From NCBI RefSeq assembly GCF_018100905.1, contig NZ_JAGJEG010000002.1, forward strand, positions 248,001 to 312,000: DNA of 64,000 nt. Direction: 5' to 3'. The stretch is from Pseudoalteromonas sp. MMG010. GTDB taxonomy: Bacteria > Pseudomonadota > Gammaproteobacteria > Enterobacterales > Alteromonadaceae. A model generated the notes under the pieces. That model did no database searches. It was not told the origin of the DNA and worked only from the letters and a program-made list of their open reading frames with translations. Shown here one piece after another: positions 36,030-45,742 of this stretch (positions are counted from its first letter, which is position 1; each line of letters begins with the position of its first letter). The position numbers and the translations under genes are program-made.

Positions 36030-37238
36030 CTATCTAAATAATACATGTTCTTTAGTAAACCAACGAACACAAAATAATAATAATAATCCGGCCGTAATCA
36101 CCGTTGCGATAAAAATATACCCAATATATGTAAAGTCTACGGTTCCTTTAACAATTTCTTTTATTGCTAAAGATACATTAGTTATTGGGATAAAAGCCGT
36201 TTTTGACGTTAATTCCATGTTAGGCATTAATGAAATCATCACGGGAAAAAACACCACGATACTCAATGGTGCCATGTAATTTTGTGCCTCTTTAAAACTA
36301 CGTGCGTAAATAGAAATGGCTAATGCGATAGCTGAAAAAATAGCGGCAAGCGGTAATAATAAAATAAAGATCAAAATTAAATCAAGTAACACTAAGCGGC
36401 TAAATGCGCTGGCGATAATATCTAGATCGGTAAATGATAATGCCAAGGCAATCCATGCTCCCATACTGCTCACGGTGATAAGGGTCGAAGCAATCGATGT
36501 CGTTAATAGTGTTAAAAATTTGCCTAATACAAGCTGTGTACGTGTAATTGGCGTTAATAATAGGGTTTCTAAAGTACCTCGTTCCTTTTCACCTGCACCT
36601 AAATCAATTGCCGGGTATGTTGCTCCCATTAAAACTAAAGGGACTAATAAATACGGTAAAAAACCACCTAGTTTCTCACCTAAATTCTCACGTTTATCTG
36701 AAGTATCGACTTTTTTAACTATAATAGGGTTTAAAATTGCTTGCTGCTGTTTTAGTTGTAGACCTAATTGAATTAATTTATTTTTTTGTAGATTATCACT
36801 GTAATCTTGGACTAATTTTTGAATACGCTGATATAGAAAATTAATAGATTTAGCATCATTAAATACAACTTGCCAAGTCGTTGTTTCATAATTATCCAGT
36901 GCTTTTTCTGTATTTTTAGGGATATAAATCCCCATATCAATCTCACCGCGTTTTATTGCTAATTTAAGTTCTTCAATGGTCTTAAATGCATTACCCCTTT
37001 CGAATAATTTAAAGCTTTTATGATAAAAAATGGTGTCTGTAAAATCAGGAGCAAATTCACCATTTATAATCGCGTAAGTATGCACTTTTTGTTCTGCTTG
37101 TAATGCAGCTTGAGAAGTAAGAAATGCCATAACAGCAAATAAAATGGGAAAAACAATTACAGGTAATGCAACAACAAATAATAATGTTTTTTTATCGCGT
37201 AATAACTCTTTTAACTCTTTTTTATAAACTTCAAACAT
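36030..37238 (-). CDS. ABC-2 type permease (NatB-like)
   Basis: 402 residues. One N-terminal helix (about 20-42) precedes an extracytoplasmic region (about 45-195), then about five C-terminal helices from 197 on. GGFLPYLLVPLVLMGATYPAIDLGAGEKERGTLETLLLTPI is the signature of NatB/ABC-2 exporters. It overlaps the ATPase gene by 8 bp, so the two are made together. NatAB of Bacillus exports Na+; related systems export other substrates, so the cargo is not settled. Confidence 0.85.
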   Translation of the reverse strand: MFEVYKKELKELLRDKKTLLFVVALPVIVFPILFAVMAFLTSQAALQAEQKVHTYAIINGEFAPDFTDTIFYHKSFKLFERGNAFKTIEELKLAIKRGEIDMGIYIPKNTEKALDNYETTTWQVVFNDAKSINFLYQRIQKLVQDYSDNLQKNKLIQLGLQLKQQQAILNPIIVKKVDTSDKRENLGEKLGGFLPYLLVPLVLMGATYPAIDLGAGEKERGTLETLLLTPITRTQLVLGKFLTLLTTSIASTLITVSSMGAWIALALSFTDLDIIASAFSRLVLLDLILIFILLLPLAAIFSAIALAISIYARSFKEAQNYMAPLSIVVFFPVMISLMPNMELTSKTAFIPITNVSLAIKEIVKGTVDFTYIGYIFIATVITAGLLLLFCVRWFTKEHVLFR

Positions 37239-38019
37239 GGTTATGCTCCGATAAAATAGTTAAAAAAGCTTTGTTTAAATGTTCACTCTTCCCTTGTTTT
37301 TTAAATTCATCGACACTATCAGAAAAACAACTAATCCCTTTATTAATGACCGTAACACTATCGCACAGCTGCGCAATTTCATCTAAATGATGAGTGGAAA
37401 AAATAACCGGAATGCCTTGCTCTTTTAAACTTAAAATAAAAGAAATAACCGTTTGCGTTGTCATAATATCTAACCCGGTTGTAGGCTCGTCTAACACCAC
37501 AACATCTGGGGAATGAACTACTGCACGTGCAATATTTGCTTTTTGTTTCATACCAGTAGATAAGCTATCTGCTCGTTTATCAACAAAACTATGCATATCA
37601 AGCAAAGAAAATAATTCATCACATCGATTAATTATGTTCTGTTTCGACATTCCATGAAGTTTAGCAAAATACGCTATGTTTTCTTTCACCGTTAAACGCC
37701 CATATAGGCCAGTACTACCCGATAAAAAACCTATAGACTTTCGTCCATAAACAGGTTTTTGTACGATATTAGTTTGATTAATATAAATACTTCCCGCATC
37801 CGGTGTTAAAGCGGTTGAAAGCATTCTCAGTGTCGTTGTTTTACCAGCGCCATTGGGCCCAATAAGACCAAGAACCTCCCCTTTTTTACAACTAAATGAT
37901 ACATTTCGTACACTGTGGAAATATTGACTATCTTCACGAGGGTCAATTATGTGAGCGTGATCTTTTTTGTGATCTTTGGTGCGCTTAAACTTTTTTTGTA
38001 AGCCGCTCACTGTAATCAT
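37231..38019 (-). CDS. ABC transporter ATP-binding protein (NatA-like)
   Basis: 262 residues. Walker A GPNGAGKTT, signature LSTGMKQKANIARA, Walker B VVVLDEPTTGLD and the switch His in STHHLDE are intact. The N-terminal HAHIIDPREDSQYF insertion between the first strands is typical of NatA homologues. It overlaps the permease gene by 8 bp and the upstream DUF3025 gene by 4 bp (ATGA). Confidence 0.9.
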   Translation of the reverse strand: MITVSGLQKKFKRTKDHKKDHAHIIDPREDSQYFHSVRNVSFSCKKGEVLGLIGPNGAGKTTTLRMLSTALTPDAGSIYINQTNIVQKPVYGRKSIGFLSGSTGLYGRLTVKENIAYFAKLHGMSKQNIINRCDELFSLLDMHSFVDKRADSLSTGMKQKANIARAVVHSPDVVVLDEPTTGLDIMTTQTVISFILSLKEQGIPVIFSTHHLDEIAQLCDSVTVINKGISCFSDSVDEFKKQGKSEHLNKAFLTILSEHNHV

Positions 38020-38828
38020 TTTTGTTTCCTTGGTTTAGGCCTAAAGTAATCGGTATTATTATAAAAAGTTGGATCTTTATTGTCGTCATACCAACCCGGT
38101 ATGCCTAATAAGGGCAAAGGTGATAGTGATTTGTTATCACTTAAGCTTCCTTCATTTTTTATCATTTGATATAGGGCGTCATCAATAATTGCATACTGCT
38201 GAATTAATTTTTTAGTAAAGAAATCATCATTTACCGGGACAAAAAAAGCCTTACCCGTTAATCCTATATAGGGTTTAGTAAGCATTTCGTAGTTAGCATG
38301 GCCAAACATAAATGCATTAATAGATTCACCCCAATTTGCTCGTAACTCAACAAATGCCTTTTGCCATTGATGCTCTTTTAATAGCGTACTCCAATGACTT
38401 TCAGACACCGCGAGTATAACGGCACATTCATCAAATAATGTTAATGCGTTTCTGTGTTTTGTTCGATTTAAATTACCAGCTAATTCAATTTCATCAACAT
38501 GACGACTATTTATTAATGCTTTGGTTTTAGGAAACAAGCACCATATAAATCCACCAAATAAGTCATGCCAGTTCTCTTTTCGAGTAGGTACTTGCCCTGT
38601 TTCATAAATAACTTGTTCATAGTAACGCTGCTTGTAATCAATTTCTGCATCATCAACAAACTCAATGGGGATGTTATTTTCATTTACCGCATTTAAATAT
38701 TGTGAAAACCATTGATTTGAAGGCCAATTCGTTAGCTTATCAATGCTAAATAACCGTTGCAGGTGTGAAAATGCACCTATTTTTAGACATTCAGTCTGAA
38801 AATTTTCTAAAGGAGTAAATCGCTTCAT
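38016..38828 (-). CDS. DUF3025 domain-containing protein
   Basis: 270 residues, soluble. TRKENWHDLFGGFIWCLFPKTKALIN (about 81-106) followed by RTKHRNALTLFDECAVIL is the DUF3025 signature. No catalytic set is known to me. The 4-bp overlap with the NatA-like gene makes it the first gene of a three-gene operon, which hints at a link with that exporter, but DUF3025 also occurs elsewhere without it. Confidence 0.85.
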   Translation of the reverse strand: MKRFTPLENFQTECLKIGAFSHLQRLFSIDKLTNWPSNQWFSQYLNAVNENNIPIEFVDDAEIDYKQRYYEQVIYETGQVPTRKENWHDLFGGFIWCLFPKTKALINSRHVDEIELAGNLNRTKHRNALTLFDECAVILAVSESHWSTLLKEHQWQKAFVELRANWGESINAFMFGHANYEMLTKPYIGLTGKAFFVPVNDDFFTKKLIQQYAIIDDALYQMIKNEGSLSDNKSLSPLPLLGIPGWYDDNKDPTFYNNTDYFRPKPRKQK

Positions 38829-38934
38829 TTTTAACTTTATTTTTTAATATTTATATACAAGTTTACCGTAAAAGCTGGTTCTAATTAATAGATCTTCATA
38901 TACTAACAGTACTTAAAACAACAAAAGATTAAAT

Positions 38935-40557
38935 ATGAAAAGATTTTCTTCTATTGCTATCGTCATAACCTCATTGCTAAGCGGGTGTGCTACAACAAAT
39001 TCAGCAAACGATATCACTGCAGCTTATAACAGTATCAAAGCATCCGAACTTGCTGAACATATTAAAGTGTTAGCATCTGATGAATTTGGAGGTCGTGCGC
39101 CTTCTTCTGCTGGCGAAAAATTAACCTTAGATTATTTAACACAACAATTTAAAGCGCTTGGCTTAAAGCCAGGTAATGGTGATAGTTATTTACAAGAAGT
39201 CCCGCTTGTATCTTTAGAAGCGGATTCGAATATGGTATTAACTATAGGCGATAAAAACTATCAATATAAAAAAGATATGGTGATGGGAAGCTCACGTATC
39301 AGTGAACTTCAATCAATCGATAAGTCAGACCTGATATTTGTGGGTTATGGTGTTAATGCACCAGAATACAACTGGAATGATTACGAAGGGTTAGACGTTA
39401 AAGGTAAAACAGTGGTCATGCTTGTAAACGATCCAGGGTTTGCCACTAAAGATCCAGCTTTATTTACTGGTGACGCAATGACTTATTATGGCCGTTGGAC
39501 TTATAAATATGAAGAAGCAAGCCGTCAAGGCGCCGCTGGTGCAATCATCATTCACGAAACCGCTCCGGCCTCTTACCCTTGGTCTGTTGTTGAAAATTCG
39601 TGGAGTGGCGAGCAATTCGGATTTCAAAAAGATAATAACAACATGGACAGAGTCGCTGTTGAAGGTTGGATAACACATCAGGTTGCTACAGAGATCTTTG
39701 CAAACGCAGGGTTGAACTTTGATGAAGAAAAAAATAAAGCCGCACAAAGTGCATATCATGTTGATTTAGGAAACCTTAAAGCAAGTGTTACGGTTAAAAA
39801 TACGATTAAAAAATCAATTTCATATAATTTCATTGCAACTTTACAAGGTAGTGAACAACCTGATGAACATGTGATCTATTCGGCGCACTGGGATCACCTA
39901 GGCACTGATACATCTCGTAAAGGAGACCAAATTTATAACGGTGCGCATGATAACGCATCGGGTACAGCCGGACTTATCGAAGTAGCACAAGCATTTACAA
40001 AATTACCTGTTGCGCCTAAACGCTCTATTACATTTCTTGCTGTAACAGCCGAAGAGCAAGGCTTACTGGGATCAAAATTTTACGCTAACTCCCCTGTTAT
40101 CCCAGCCCAAAAAACAGTGGCTAATATCAATATGGACAGTCTAAATTTATTAGGTGGAGTAAAAGATATCAGTGTAGTTGGTATAGGTAAATCAGAAATG
40201 GATGATTTATTAACAAAAGCCGCATTGCTACAAAACCGAACAATATCAGGAGATCCTAAACCATCATCAGGTGGATATTATCGTTCAGATCATTTTGCTT
40301 TTGCAAATATGGGTGTACCAGCTATGTACGCTGGTGGAGGAACTCAACCTATCGATGAAATTACAGCTAACTATAGAAAACGTATGAGTTTAATTTTGCG
40401 CGGTTGTTACCATCAACCTTGTGATCGCTACCGTGATGAATGGAATTTATCTGGAGCAGTACAAGACTTACAACTATTTTATCAAGTAGGGTTAGATATT
40501 TCTGAGCAAGTACAATGGCCAGCATGGTATAAAACCTCTGAGTTTCAAAGAAAGTAA
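38935..40557 (+). CDS. M28-family aminopeptidase lipoprotein
   Basis: 540 residues. Lipobox LLSGCATT gives Cys18. A protease-associated (PA) insert (about 100-285) interrupts the M28 Zn-peptidase fold. Zinc and catalytic residues appear as His318 (SAHWDHLG), Asp339 (AHDNASG), Glu-Glu in VTAEEQGLLG, Asp in NINMDSLNL and the last His in YYRSDHFAFA. M28 enzymes release N-terminal residues from peptides; a lipid anchor puts it at the envelope. A Fur box follows downstream but belongs to the next gene. Confidence 0.93.
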   Translation: MKRFSSIAIVITSLLSGCATTNSANDITAAYNSIKASELAEHIKVLASDEFGGRAPSSAGEKLTLDYLTQQFKALGLKPGNGDSYLQEVPLVSLEADSNMVLTIGDKNYQYKKDMVMGSSRISELQSIDKSDLIFVGYGVNAPEYNWNDYEGLDVKGKTVVMLVNDPGFATKDPALFTGDAMTYYGRWTYKYEEASRQGAAGAIIIHETAPASYPWSVVENSWSGEQFGFQKDNNNMDRVAVEGWITHQVATEIFANAGLNFDEEKNKAAQSAYHVDLGNLKASVTVKNTIKKSISYNFIATLQGSEQPDEHVIYSAHWDHLGTDTSRKGDQIYNGAHDNASGTAGLIEVAQAFTKLPVAPKRSITFLAVTAEEQGLLGSKFYANSPVIPAQKTVANINMDSLNLLGGVKDISVVGIGKSEMDDLLTKAALLQNRTISGDPKPSSGGYYRSDHFAFANMGVPAMYAGGGTQPIDEITANYRKRMSLILRGCYHQPCDRYRDEWNLSGAVQDLQLFYQVGLDISEQVQWPAWYKTSEFQRK

Positions 40558-40561
40558 ATGC

Positions 40562-40582
40562 AAATGATATTGATTATCATTT
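40562..40582 (+). promoter_or_regulatory. Fur box
   Basis: AAATGATATTGATTATCATTT. The inner TGATATTGATTATCA matches the 7-1-7 Fur consensus TGATAATnATTATCA at all but one specified position. It lies 46 bp before the predicted metal transporter start and just after the M28 gene stop. Confidence 0.75.
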
Positions 40583-40628
40583 AATTGTATCGTACAGTAT
40601 TATCATTCTTTATTTTTGGTAATACTGT

Positions 40629-41795
40629 ATGACACTGTCGCTGGCAAAACCTTTATTTGTATCACTTAATTTAGTCTCTCAAAACAAACGTCTATTTTTA
40701 CCTCTCGTTGTCTTAGTGTGTTTATGTTTACCTTCTTTACAATTACACACAATCACTGCATTAAGTGATGCTTTCTTTCAAGTTACTGTGTTCGTAGCTG
40801 TAACATTGCTTTTATACTATTACGTAATCGATAAATTCCCACAATTTGAATTAAACTATTTAAGATCCAAATCTCCTGTCCTTGAAGTTTTATTTGCTTC
40901 TGTTTTAGGTGCTCTCCCTGGCTGTGGTGGTGCTATTATTGTTGTTACACAATTTACAAAAAGACAGGCTAGTTTTGGCGCTGTGACTGCCGTTTTGGCA
41001 GCAACAATGGGAGATGCGGCATTTTTATTACTTGCAACAAAGCCCAAAGAAGGCTTACTGATTATGGCAATAGGCCTAACTGTTGGGACTGTAACAGGAT
41101 GGCTTGTAAATTTATTACATCAAAATAGATTTTTAATACCCGAAAAAGTAATAACACAAGAATCAACAGAGTGTACGTCGCCTTTTTTAATAAATTTAAG
41201 TAAACCTCTGTGGAAAGTAACACTCATACCCAGCTTCATTATTGCTATAGCCATTGCCGTCAATGCTGATTTTTCTTTAATAACAAAAGATGCTGATTTA
41301 ATAGTCAGCTATTTTGGGGCTGCTATGGGTATTATCGTCATTACTGTTTGGGCATTTTCAAACAAGGGTCAAACCTACCAAGATATAACTAGCGAAGATA
41401 AAAAACCATCTCCGCCCTCTAAGTTTATAAAAGTTATTCAAGATACCCATTTTGTCAGCGCATGGGTTGTCGCCTCGTTTATGCTTTTTGAAATTTTAAT
41501 TAATGTTGTAGGACTAGACTTACATCATTGGTTTTTAGAAAATGTTTATTGGGCGCCGTTGATTGCACTTTGTATTGGATTATTACCAGGGTGTGGACCG
41601 CAAATCATTGTTACAACTCTTTATATTCAAGGCTATATTCCATTTAGCGCATTAGCTGCAAATGCAATATCTAATGATGGTGATGCATTGTTCCCAGCAA
41701 TAGCAATGGCCCCTAAAGCTGCCATTATTGCCACCATATATACAGCCATACCCGCTTTTATAATTGGATATGGTTTATATTTTGTTGGCTTATAA
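40629..41795 (+). CDS. Putative 10-TM heavy-metal exporter (ArsP_2 / putative manganese transporter)
   Basis: 388 residues with about ten membrane helices in two halves. Each half contains a conserved P-G-C-G motif: LGALPGCGGAIIVV (about residue 96) and IGLLPGCGPQIIVT (about 319), followed by AANAISNDGDALFPA. This matches Pfam ArsP_2, annotated as a heavy-metal or manganese transporter. The Fur box in its promoter says transcription follows iron (or manganese) status. Direction of transport and ion are not shown by the sequence. Confidence 0.83.
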   Translation: MTLSLAKPLFVSLNLVSQNKRLFLPLVVLVCLCLPSLQLHTITALSDAFFQVTVFVAVTLLLYYYVIDKFPQFELNYLRSKSPVLEVLFASVLGALPGCGGAIIVVTQFTKRQASFGAVTAVLAATMGDAAFLLLATKPKEGLLIMAIGLTVGTVTGWLVNLLHQNRFLIPEKVITQESTECTSPFLINLSKPLWKVTLIPSFIIAIAIAVNADFSLITKDADLIVSYFGAAMGIIVITVWAFSNKGQTYQDITSEDKKPSPPSKFIKVIQDTHFVSAWVVASFMLFEILINVVGLDLHHWFLENVYWAPLIALCIGLLPGCGPQIIVTTLYIQGYIPFSALAANAISNDGDALFPAIAMAPKAAIIATIYTAIPAFIIGYGLYFVGL

Positions 41796-41800
41796 AATAA

Positions 41801-41830
41801 AAAACCCAGCTATAAAACTGGGTTTTTTTT
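41801..41830. terminator. Bidirectional terminator
   Basis: AAAACCCAG-(8-base loop)-CTGGGTTTT plus a T-run, between the convergent metal transporter and DUF3466 genes. Confidence 0.88.
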
Positions 41831-41832
41831 AA

Positions 41833-43566
41833 TTAAAATCTAAATACTCGCCTTAAACCAACCAATGGTAATAACAGTAAACCAAACCAATGAAAACTAG
41901 CAGAACTTCTTTCAAATGTTTCAGCTTCTACTGCAACACAGTTTTCGACACTGCCATTTTCTAAAGGTGTTAACTTAACTGGCACTACAATACTTTCGTA
42001 TTCTATATCACCGTTTATATCTGTTTCTATATTACCTAAAGAATCGGTTTTTTCGACTGTTTTGGTTGCAACACCAAAAATTTCGTTATTATCATTAATC
42101 ACTTTTGCTTCAGCAACGGTGTATCTATATTCAGTTTCTCCGTCATCTTCATAACACGGTAATAAATCGTTAAGATTAGTAATTTCATCTTCACCGATTT
42201 GATAAATAAAGGCTTCTTTATTACGTGTTGAATCAGTTAAACCCACTTCACCTTCACCGACAATATAACCTTGATTATTAATATCATTAGCATAAGAGCT
42301 AGAGCTTGAGAAATAATCGTTCGGGAAAACTGTGTTACCGGTGGCAATATCATAATAAAAAAACTTTTCTACATAAGTAGAATTGTCAAATCGTGCGCCA
42401 TAACCAACAATAACATCATTATCGTTAATAGCTAACGCCTTACCTGATTCCCAATCATCATCTTGATCAAGTAGTTCAACAACCTCACCATCTTTATAAA
42501 ACACCGGCATAGTAATACGTGTATCACTATCTTTGTATCTAACATGAGATGTACCCACAGCAATACCGTTTTCATTTACTGCGAGCGCTGTACTTGTAAA
42601 TGCATAATCTTCATCATCGGTAATGGCTAAGCCTAAACCTAGTATTTCAGTAGACGTAATATTAAATGAAGTATCAAATTCCCATTTTACTGCGCGCTTA
42701 TCAAACACACCAGAAGACGAACTAATATTTAAAGATTCAATACATGCTTGTAAAGGCTCATCTTCTTCATCACAGTTATCTTCAATATTTTCTAGGCGGT
42801 CATCAGGTATTCCTGTTGAAACATTACCGACCACAATATAACCATCGCTGGTTCTTACAATATCATTGGCTCGACTTGTACCGCCGTAGTCGTCAAATTC
42901 AGGGACTATTTCAACTTTATCGCCGTTTGAGGCAATAATGATCCCACGCTCTATAAATTCACGGGTAAACCATACTTCTTCATCATCTTCATCTTCAGGT
43001 GTAAACTCTACTTTTTCATAAGGTGCACTACCCCAACCTACTTTTACACCATCACGACTTACTGCATTATATAAATTAGTCGTTGAACGAGTTAAACCAT
43101 CAAAATCAGGCGACTCTTCATCAAACAATACTTGTTCTGTAACAGTACCATCATCATAATTCACACCATAAAGGGAACCTAATTTTTGGTATTCAAAATT
43201 ACTCGTTAAACTAGAAATTATACTTACCATAAAACTATGCGCATCAGCATTAGAATAAATCGCATCGTTATATTGAATGTCATCTAATGTAAAACTAATT
43301 TCCTGATCGATTAATTCATAATTTGCTTCAGCAGAAGAATAACTTGTAGTAAAAAGACTATCAGCAAAATCTAGATAACTAATATCAATGGGTAAGTTAT
43401 AAATACCTGTAACCACACCAATAATATGTCCACCTTCGCTCACATCGGTAATATAAGCATGCTTTGCATCTTCAGTAGTGCCTAGTTCAGTTAATTCATA
43501 AGTGGCTGCGGTTACTGAGTTACTTAATGTCGCTATAATACTGGCAGCGAGTAATTTATATTTCAT
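41833..43566 (-). CDS. Secreted DUF3466 protein with HAF-type repeats and a C-terminal sorting-like tail
   Basis: 577 residues. The signal peptide ends SNSVTAATYE. The acidic mature protein carries repeated A-x-x-I-N-x-x-x-x-I-V-G motifs (ALAVNENGIAVGTSH, ALAINDNDVIVGYG, ANDINNQGYIVGEG), the HAF extracellular-repeat signature. The C-terminus is Ser-Ser-Ala, a hydrophobic helix (FGLLLLPLVGL) and a basic end (RRVFRF). This tripartite tail resembles GlyGly-CTERM but lacks the Gly-Gly. Rhombosortase is encoded at 19945. It starts 11 bp after uup and closes the rlmKL operon. Function is unknown. Confidence 0.85.
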   Translation of the reverse strand: MKYKLLAASIIATLSNSVTAATYELTELGTTEDAKHAYITDVSEGGHIIGVVTGIYNLPIDISYLDFADSLFTTSYSSAEANYELIDQEISFTLDDIQYNDAIYSNADAHSFMVSIISSLTSNFEYQKLGSLYGVNYDDGTVTEQVLFDEESPDFDGLTRSTTNLYNAVSRDGVKVGWGSAPYEKVEFTPEDEDDEEVWFTREFIERGIIIASNGDKVEIVPEFDDYGGTSRANDIVRTSDGYIVVGNVSTGIPDDRLENIEDNCDEEDEPLQACIESLNISSSSGVFDKRAVKWEFDTSFNITSTEILGLGLAITDDEDYAFTSTALAVNENGIAVGTSHVRYKDSDTRITMPVFYKDGEVVELLDQDDDWESGKALAINDNDVIVGYGARFDNSTYVEKFFYYDIATGNTVFPNDYFSSSSSYANDINNQGYIVGEGEVGLTDSTRNKEAFIYQIGEDEITNLNDLLPCYEDDGETEYRYTVAEAKVINDNNEIFGVATKTVEKTDSLGNIETDINGDIEYESIVVPVKLTPLENGSVENCVAVEAETFERSSASFHWFGLLLLPLVGLRRVFRF

Positions 43567-43577
43567 TTTAATCCTTA

Positions 43578-45491
43578 CTACTGATTCTTTAATTCTTCAA
43601 GTTCTTCCCAGCGCTCAAAAGCGGCTTCAAGGTCAGACTCAAGTTTTGCTAAATGGTTCAATTGCTTAGTCGTTGTTTCACTGTCTTTCTTAAAAAAGTC
43701 GGGATCGCTAACAATTAATTGTTGTTTTTCTATATCGACCTCAAGTTGTTCCATTTTTCCAGGTAGTTGCTCTAACTCAAGCTTCAACTTATAAGACAAT
43801 TTATTATTTTTATTTTCTTTTTTAACCGGAGCAGCTGTCGCTTTAGGTTCACTTTTAGTCGCTTGTTGCTGCACTTTCTTTAGTTGGTCAGCTTTGTAAT
43901 TAACAAAGTCTTCGTAATCACTATAACCACCAACAATATCAGTGACGATACCCTTGCCTTCAAAAGCCCAAACACTAGAACAAGTATTATCAATAAATTC
44001 ACGGTCATGGCTTACAATTAAAACCGTCCCTTGATATTGATTAATAATGTCTTCTAATAGTTCTAATGTTTCAATATCTAAGTCATTTGTTGGTTCATCT
44101 AACACGAGGATATTAGAAGGTTTTAAAAATAACTTAGCTAATAATAATCTATTTTTTTCACCACCCGACAACGCTTTTACCGGTGTGCGTGCACGTGCTG
44201 GCGGAAATAAGAAGTCTTGCAGGTAACCTAACACATGGCGTGAACGCCCTCCCATCATGACTTCTTGTTTGCCTTCGGCTACATTATCTTGAACCGTCGC
44301 TTCTTCATCGAGTTTCTCTCGATATTGGTCAAAATAAGCAAACTCTAAATTAACACCTTGTTTAATATCACCAGAATCCGCTTTTAAATCACCAAATAAC
44401 AACTTCAATAGCGTGGTTTTACCAATACCATTTGGACCAACCAGTCCAATTCGATCGCCGCGCATAACTAACGTAGAAAAGTCATCTGCAATAACTTTAT
44501 CTTTAAATGCATGATTTAAATGTTTTGCCTCAAAAACAAGTTTACCCGAGCGATCTGCACTCTCGATATTAAAGTCAGTTTTACCGACTTGATCAATTCG
44601 TTGTTTACGCTCATTTCTTAGTTGTTTTAGTTCTCGCACTCGCCCTTCGTTGCGCGTTCTTCGTGCTTTAACGCCCTGCCGGATCCAAGCTTCTTCTTCA
44701 GCTAAACGTTTATCAAACAACGCATTTTGTGCTTCTTCAACTTTTATATCATGTGCTTTTTGTTCTAAATACGTTGCATAGTCACCAGGGTATGAAATTA
44801 ACTTGCCACGATCTAAATCTAAAATCCGCGTGGCAACAGCACGTATAAACGCACGGTCATGTGATATAAATACGATACCGCCTTTAAATTCTTTTAAAAA
44901 CTGCTCTAACCACATAACGCTAGTCATATCTAAATGGTTAGTCGGTTCGTCAAGTAGTAATAAGTCAGGTTCACTCACTAAGGCTCTTGCTAAAGCCACT
45001 TTTCTAAGCCAGCCACCCGATAGAGATTCTAGTTTTGCTTCAGGCGTAAGCTCTAAACGCGTTAATACTAATTGTATCCGACTATCAAAACGCCAACCAT
45101 CTGCTGCTTCTAATTGGGTTGATAAGCGTTCTAATTTATTTAATAACTTATCAGTGCAGTCAGTTTGCAATTCATTACTAACATGATGATAATCGATTAA
45201 AAGATTAGCAATGTCAGGCATACCTTGGGCAACATAATCAAACACCGTCCCGTTTGCACCTTTTGGGGGATCTTGCTCAAGACGTGAAATTTTTAATCCA
45301 CCTAGCTGGTTAATTTCACCATCATCTAAGGTTACTTGCCCGTCGAGCACTTTTAATAAAGTAGATTTACCTGCACCATTACGCCCAACAATACATACCC
45401 TTTCTCCACTTTCAATGACTGCATCTGCATTATCTAATAAAGGATGTGTACCGTAAGCTAATTGGGCTTTAGAAATTCGAATTAAATCCAT
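43578..45491 (-). CDS. uup: ABC-F family ATPase Uup
   Basis: 637 residues, two ABC domains (GRNGAGKST, GPNGIGKTT; LLDEPTNHLD, VLDEPTNDLD) plus a C-terminal coiled coil (about 565-637), which is specific to Uup among ABC-F proteins and binds DNA. Uup affects ribosome function and reduces precise excision of transposons in E. coli. It sits in the rlmKL-grx-uup order, 14 bp from the glutaredoxin gene, as in many gammaproteobacteria. Confidence 0.95.
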   Translation of the reverse strand: MDLIRISKAQLAYGTHPLLDNADAVIESGERVCIVGRNGAGKSTLLKVLDGQVTLDDGEINQLGGLKISRLEQDPPKGANGTVFDYVAQGMPDIANLLIDYHHVSNELQTDCTDKLLNKLERLSTQLEAADGWRFDSRIQLVLTRLELTPEAKLESLSGGWLRKVALARALVSEPDLLLLDEPTNHLDMTSVMWLEQFLKEFKGGIVFISHDRAFIRAVATRILDLDRGKLISYPGDYATYLEQKAHDIKVEEAQNALFDKRLAEEEAWIRQGVKARRTRNEGRVRELKQLRNERKQRIDQVGKTDFNIESADRSGKLVFEAKHLNHAFKDKVIADDFSTLVMRGDRIGLVGPNGIGKTTLLKLLFGDLKADSGDIKQGVNLEFAYFDQYREKLDEEATVQDNVAEGKQEVMMGGRSRHVLGYLQDFLFPPARARTPVKALSGGEKNRLLLAKLFLKPSNILVLDEPTNDLDIETLELLEDIINQYQGTVLIVSHDREFIDNTCSSVWAFEGKGIVTDIVGGYSDYEDFVNYKADQLKKVQQQATKSEPKATAAPVKKENKNNKLSYKLKLELEQLPGKMEQLEVDIEKQQLIVSDPDFFKKDSETTTKQLNHLAKLESDLEAAFERWEELEELKNQ

Positions 45492-45505
45492 AGTTATTTT
45501 TACTC

Positions 45506-45742
45506 TTATTTTTCTTTTCTAAGAAATTCAATGACAGCACTTTCATCAAAAGGCCAAAAAAGCTGTTTTTCGTTGTCAGACTTTAATACCGGTATCGTTG
45601 TTTGATACTGTTTTATTAAATCTTCATCACTAATAATATCAACCAATAACAACTTATCATCAGTTAATATAGCGCTAATAATTGCCAACGCGTTTTCACA
45701 TAAATGACAGCCATCTGTGTGATATAAAGTCAAATTAGCCAT
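45506..45742 (-). CDS. Glutaredoxin-family (DUF836-like) protein
   Basis: 78 residues. LTLYHTDGCHLCENA places a CxxC pair at Cys12/Cys15 at the start of the thioredoxin fold, followed by LLLVDI and TTIPVLKSD (cis-Pro). Short members like this are thiol-redox proteins of unproven partners. The start overlaps the rlmKL stop by 8 bp and the gene lies 14 bp before uup, so it is inside the operon. Confidence 0.9.
   Translation of the reverse strand: MANLTLYHTDGCHLCENALAIISAILTDDKLLLVDIISDEDLIKQYQTTIPVLKSDNEKQLFWPFDESAVIEFLRKEK

Noticed and set aside
36316..36771. 151-codon plus-strand frame opposite the NatB-like permease
   Set aside because: Basic, low-complexity antisense translation of membrane helices; no start context or family resemblance.
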